Shown one piece after another: positions 5,347 to 7,658 of a stretch of 7,658 bases of DNA. The position numbers were made by a program, and so were the translations under genes. The stretch covers positions 1 to 7,658 of the forward strand of contig JBFJWU010000158.1 of the NCBI GenBank assembly GCA_041623475.1, written 5' to 3'. The stretch is from JBFJWU01 sp041623475 [NCBI: bacterium] (GTDB lineage: Bacteria > J088). The stretch's first letter is position 1. The number at the start of each line of letters is the position of its first letter. The notes below the pieces were generated by a model. It was not told the origin of the DNA, made no database searches, and worked only from the letters and a program-made list of their open reading frames with translations.

Positions 5347-6550
5347 TCGTATATTCTGCATTGAGCCTGACATATTCATAGCCCAGGTCGCTGGCCCAGA
5401 CGGTGGCTGCTCCGTTGCCCTTGCCGATCCGAACACGGATTGGAACCGTGTCCTGTTGCATCGCCTGCTCGGCCTCCGCCAGGTTCTCGGCGGCCAGATT
5501 TTCGCCTCGCCGGAACAGCATGACACCACCGACCTCGATTTCCAGCATCTCCTCCAGCAAAACCACGTTGGTTTTACCCGCGGCCATCGCGATTCGACCC
5601 CAGTTGGGGTCGGCGCCGTACAGCGCTGTCTTGAACAGTGGTGACGAACCGATTTCCCGGGCGACAATCTCGGCATCGGTGTCCGACAATGCGCCCTCAA
5701 CCGTGATCCGGGCGATCCGTCGTGCACCTTCACCGTCCCGAACGATCATCAGCGCCAATTCCTGGCACACGGCCTGAACCGCCTTTTCCAGTGCCTGCAC
5801 AAGTTCCTCGCGTTCCAGCACCTTTGCCTGCGATTTCCCGGTGGCCACCAGGACTACTGTGTCATTTGTGGACTGGTCCCCGTCGACAATGATGCGGTTA
5901 AACGAATGGTTGACAGCGGTTTGCAGGACATCATCCAGTTCACTGGGCAACGCCTCAACGTCCGTACACAGGTAGCAAAGCATTGTTGCCATATTGGGCG
6001 CAATCATCCCCGCACCCTTTGCGATACCCGACACCTTTCCAACCGCTGACCCGTCTGCCAACTGGACTGGCAAAGTAAAAACCTTGCTGCCATCGTCGGT
6101 CGTCATAATCGCGGCGGCACAGTCGTCCCATCCGCTCGCAGTCAACGACCCGGCCGCAGCCGGAATGCCTGCCCGGATCTTGTGCAATGGCAATGGCACG
6201 CCGATTACACCTGTGGACGAAACCAGTACCTCGTGCTCATCGCAGTCCAGCGTCTGGCTGACAGCCCGCGCCATTGCCTTTGCCGCTTTTGGACCATCGT
6301 CGCCTGTACAGGCATTGGCATTTCCTGAATTAACAACAATCGCTTTAATCGGGCGCCGCGGACTACTGCGTTTCAGTTGTTCTGTCCAGCGAACGGCCGC
6401 AGATTTCAACTGGTGGCGTGTTGTCACAGCCGACCAGGAAGCGCCATCAGGAAAGTGAAACAATGCGATATCCGGATTGCCGCTCGCTTTAATACCAGCT
6501 GTAGCAGCCCCACACAAGACACCGTCGATTGTTAGTTCTGTATCGCTCAT
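5342..6550 (-). CDS. argJ: Glutamate N-acetyltransferase / amino-acid acetyltransferase ArgJ
   Basis: ArgJ moves the acetyl group from N-acetylornithine to glutamate, releasing ornithine and recycling the acetyl group in cytoplasmic arginine synthesis; many homologues also use acetyl-CoA to make N-acetylglutamate. Hallmarks are present in order: VVNSGNANACTG (72-83), the STGVIG oxyanion-hole loop with T113-G114, and GMIAPNMATML (181-191). In the last of these, the precursor cuts itself between A188 and T189, making T189 the nucleophile of the beta chain. YGADPNWGRI (311-320) and the C-terminal VRLNAEYTT follow. The length of 402 is normal for the family. The ATG at 6550 has a modest GGGGA upstream. 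It is convergent with the regulator gene (11-bp gap) and divergent from the Fe-S oxidoreductase gene. No other arg gene is in the window. Whether it is bifunctional cannot be read from sequence alone; absence of argA elsewhere would suggest it. Confidence 0.97.
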   Translation of the reverse strand: MSDTELTIDGVLCGAATAGIKASGNPDIALFHFPDGASWSAVTTRHQLKSAAVRWTEQLKRSSPRRPIKAIVVNSGNANACTGDDGPKAAKAMARAVSQTLDCDEHEVLVSSTGVIGVPLPLHKIRAGIPAAAGSLTASGWDDCAAAIMTTDDGSKVFTLPVQLADGSAVGKVSGIAKGAGMIAPNMATMLCYLCTDVEALPSELDDVLQTAVNHSFNRIIVDGDQSTNDTVVLVATGKSQAKVLEREELVQALEKAVQAVCQELALMIVRDGEGARRIARITVEGALSDTDAEIVAREIGSSPLFKTALYGADPNWGRIAMAAGKTNVVLLEEMLEIEVGGVMLFRRGENLAAENLAEAEQAMQQDTVPIRVRIGKGNGAATVWASDLGYEYVRLNAEYTT

Positions 6551-6747
6551 TCTGTCCCCGGCTTACTGGTCGTGTTCGCTGTAATATTGTTATCCAGTCG
6601 CCAAATTATTCTGCCCGAAACGGCTCGCCGGGCCAAGTGCCTTATGGTACACTGGACCCCGACGCGACCGATGTTTGAAGGCGGCGCGTACACATCGCCA
6701 TCAGGACATAAACGGTTGCCGTAATTAAGTATTTCCACCTCAGCCAC
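6547..6747 (-). CDS. Possible 66-codon upstream frame overlapping the argJ start
   Basis: An open frame from a GTG at 6747 ends in TGA overlapping the argJ ATG as ATGA, the arrangement typical of translational coupling. Against it, there is no Shine-Dalgarno site before the GTG, third-position GC looks lower than in the neighbouring genes, and the product resembles no family I know. It has no signal peptide or membrane segment. The candidate argJ promoter at 6608-6636 would start transcription inside it. It is probably a chance frame; listed because of the overlap. Confidence 0.15.
   Translation of the reverse strand: MAEVEILNYGNRLCPDGDVYAPPSNIGRVGVQCTIRHLARRAVSGRIIWRLDNNITANTTSKPGTE
6608..6636 (-). 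promoter_or_regulatory. Weak sigma-70-type promoter candidate for argJ
   Basis: On the minus strand TTGGCC (6631-6636) and CAGAAT (6608-6613) are 17 bases apart, each matching four of six consensus bases. The predicted start near 6601 gives a leader of about 50 nt. No arginine-repressor box could be recognised with confidence. Confidence 0.25.
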
Positions 6748-6813
6748 CTGGCTGCCGGACTGTCATGCGGTCTATGGTACCGATGCGGAATGAACCGGCG
6801 TTCAGGACAGGAA

Positions 6814-6818
6814 GGGAG
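6814..6818 (+). promoter_or_regulatory. Shine-Dalgarno site of the Fe-S oxidoreductase gene
   Basis: GGGAG lies six bases before the ATG at 6825, which favours that start over the in-frame ATG three codons later at 6834. Confidence 0.75.
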
Positions 6819-6824
6819 ACCACA

Positions 6825-7658
6825 ATGCATCTAATGGCTACTCAATGGGGAGATTTTCCGATCCCCGGACCGGCCGTTGTCGCCGCTATGATCCTGATCG
6901 GATTTGGCGTATTCTCGCTGTCGATGTTCAAGCGCATGCGCCTGATTGCCGCGTGCGGTGACTCGGAAGAGCCGGTACTCGAGTCCATTCCTGAGCGCGT
7001 CAAACGGATGTTGTGGATCGCCTTTGGTCAGTCCAAGATCTGGAAGGACCCGGTTGCCGGGCCGATGCACGCGTTCATCTTCTGGGGGTTCCTGGTTCTG
7101 GGCATCCGGACCGTGACCTTGTTTGCAGATGGAATTTACCCTGGAGCCAGTGAATACATTCTGTTTGGCAGTTTGAAACCGGCATACCTCGTAACCAAGG
7201 ATGTCATCCTGGTTATTGTCCTGGCGGCGGTCCTGTATGCGATGTTTCGCCGTATTGTCCTGAAACCCGCCCGAATCAAGAAAAGTGGCGAAGCGGTGCT
7301 GATCCTGGGCTTTATTGGATCCCTCTGCGTGACAGACTTCCTGTCTGATGCCGCGCTGTTTGCGATGGGCGGCGGAGCGAACATGGAGTCGATCGACGCC
7401 CGGTGGAGCCCGTTCACTTATTTCCTGGCGCAGGGATTTGTCGGCATGTCCGACGATCCGTTGCAGTGGATTCACGGGATCAACTATTTCATTCACATCG
7501 GTATCATTCTGGTGTTCCTGAACATGCTGCCGCTGGGCAAGCATTTCCACGTCATTACCGCGATTCCAAATTCGTTCGCGACGCGACTTCAACCCCGTGG
7601 CAAGATTCGCAGCGTCGACCTGAGTTTCTTTTTTGACGAGGAAGCGGCGGCCGCGGCA
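6825..7658 (+). CDS. Membrane cytochrome b / Fe-S oxidoreductase, N-terminal part (runs off the window)
   Basis: The frame is open for 278 codons from the ATG at 6825 to the last base, so the gene is cut by the window edge. Hydrophobic segments at about 17-35, 80-101, 121-141, 158-180 and 222-236 give the five-helix layout of a NarI-like (nitrate reductase gamma) cytochrome b domain. H82 in GPMHAFIFWGF and H217/H224 in a later segment are candidate heme b ligands. The LGKHFHVITAIPN stretch at 237-249, right after the last helix, is typical of the family in which this domain is fused to a dicluster [4Fe-4S] ferredoxin and CCG (heterodisulfide reductase-type) domains. Full-length members are about 650-750 residues and are proposed to pass electrons between ETF or another cytoplasmic donor and the quinone pool (EMO/DsrMK-like). 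The Fe-S half should lie just beyond the window. Partner and direction of electron flow are inferred. Confidence 0.88.
   Translation, partial: MHLMATQWGDFPIPGPAVVAAMILIGFGVFSLSMFKRMRLIAACGDSEEPVLESIPERVKRMLWIAFGQSKIWKDPVAGPMHAFIFWGFLVLGIRTVTLFADGIYPGASEYILFGSLKPAYLVTKDVILVIVLAAVLYAMFRRIVLKPARIKKSGEAVLILGFIGSLCVTDFLSDAALFAMGGGANMESIDARWSPFTYFLAQGFVGMSDDPLQWIHGINYFIHIGIILVFLNMLPLGKHFHVITAIPNSFATRLQPRGKIRSVDLSFFFDEEAAAAA

Noticed and set aside
6549-6561. 13-base match between the argJ start region and the tRNA-Phe 3' end (ATTCTGTCCCCGG)
   Set aside because: One 13-base match somewhere in a 7.6-kb window is expected by chance, and it has no flanking similarity.
6643-6780. TATGGTAC occurring twice (6643-6650, 6773-6780) as possible -10 elements of the Fe-S oxidoreductase gene
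   Set aside because: Neither has an acceptable -35 element at 16-18 bases, and an eight-base repeat is not significant.
6831-7592. 253-codon open frame on the minus strand
   Set aside because: It lies antisense to the membrane oxidoreductase gene, has a low-complexity polar product rich in Gln, Arg, Asp and His, and lacks any motif. The plus-strand frame has a ribosome site, membrane helices and family features.
1-7658. CRISPR array, insertion sequence, toxin-antitoxin or phage-defence system
   Set aside because: No regularly spaced repeats, transposase, paired small genes or defence domains were found; the gene content is housekeeping and envelope-related.

Overview
The window looks like a housekeeping chromosomal segment of a Gram-negative bacterium of moderately high GC. 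It carries two predicted lipoproteins, one of them cysteine-rich; a receiver + DUF4388 (PATAN-type) regulator behind a sigma-54-like promoter; an ArgJ that makes arginine by the acetyl-recycling route; and the start of a membrane cytochrome b/Fe-S oxidoreductase. This mix is most familiar from Myxococcota/Bradymonadota-type deltaproteobacteria or Planctomycetota-like lineages. That placement is an inference; no marker gene settles it.

Layout. Positions 38-71 are an intrinsic terminator for the minus-strand gene that follows. Positions 97-2379 (minus) encode a 760-residue predicted lipoprotein of unknown function, with a clear ribosome binding site and a near-consensus sigma-70-type promoter at 2452-2480. 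Positions 2735-3091 (minus) encode a 118-residue lipoprotein with 15 cysteines, whose second half is a repeat with identical cysteine spacing. Positions 3306-3378 (minus) are tRNA-Phe(GAA); the last 19 nt of the tRNA plus 9 nt of flank are duplicated exactly 150 bp away at 3147-3174. Positions 3458-4120 (minus) encode a Nudix hydrolase of the CoA-pyrophosphatase type. Positions 4121-4304 are a divergent control region with three palindromes and a sigma-54-type promoter. Positions 4305-5330 (plus) encode the receiver-DUF4388 regulator. Positions 5342-6550 (minus) encode ArgJ, convergent with the regulator and only 11 bp from it. Positions 6825-7658 (plus) are the first 278 codons of a NarI-like membrane domain of an Fe-S oxidoreductase that runs off the window.

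The genes do not form one pathway. Most are single transcription units with their own signals. The most interesting parts are the control region of the regulator, the tRNA 3'-end duplication (a possible integration scar), and the two lipoproteins without recognised function. I found no CRISPR array, transposase, integrase, toxin-antitoxin pair or defence system. No intergenic stretch exceeds about 300 bp; the gaps at 2481-2734 and 3175-3296 contain nothing further that I can support.
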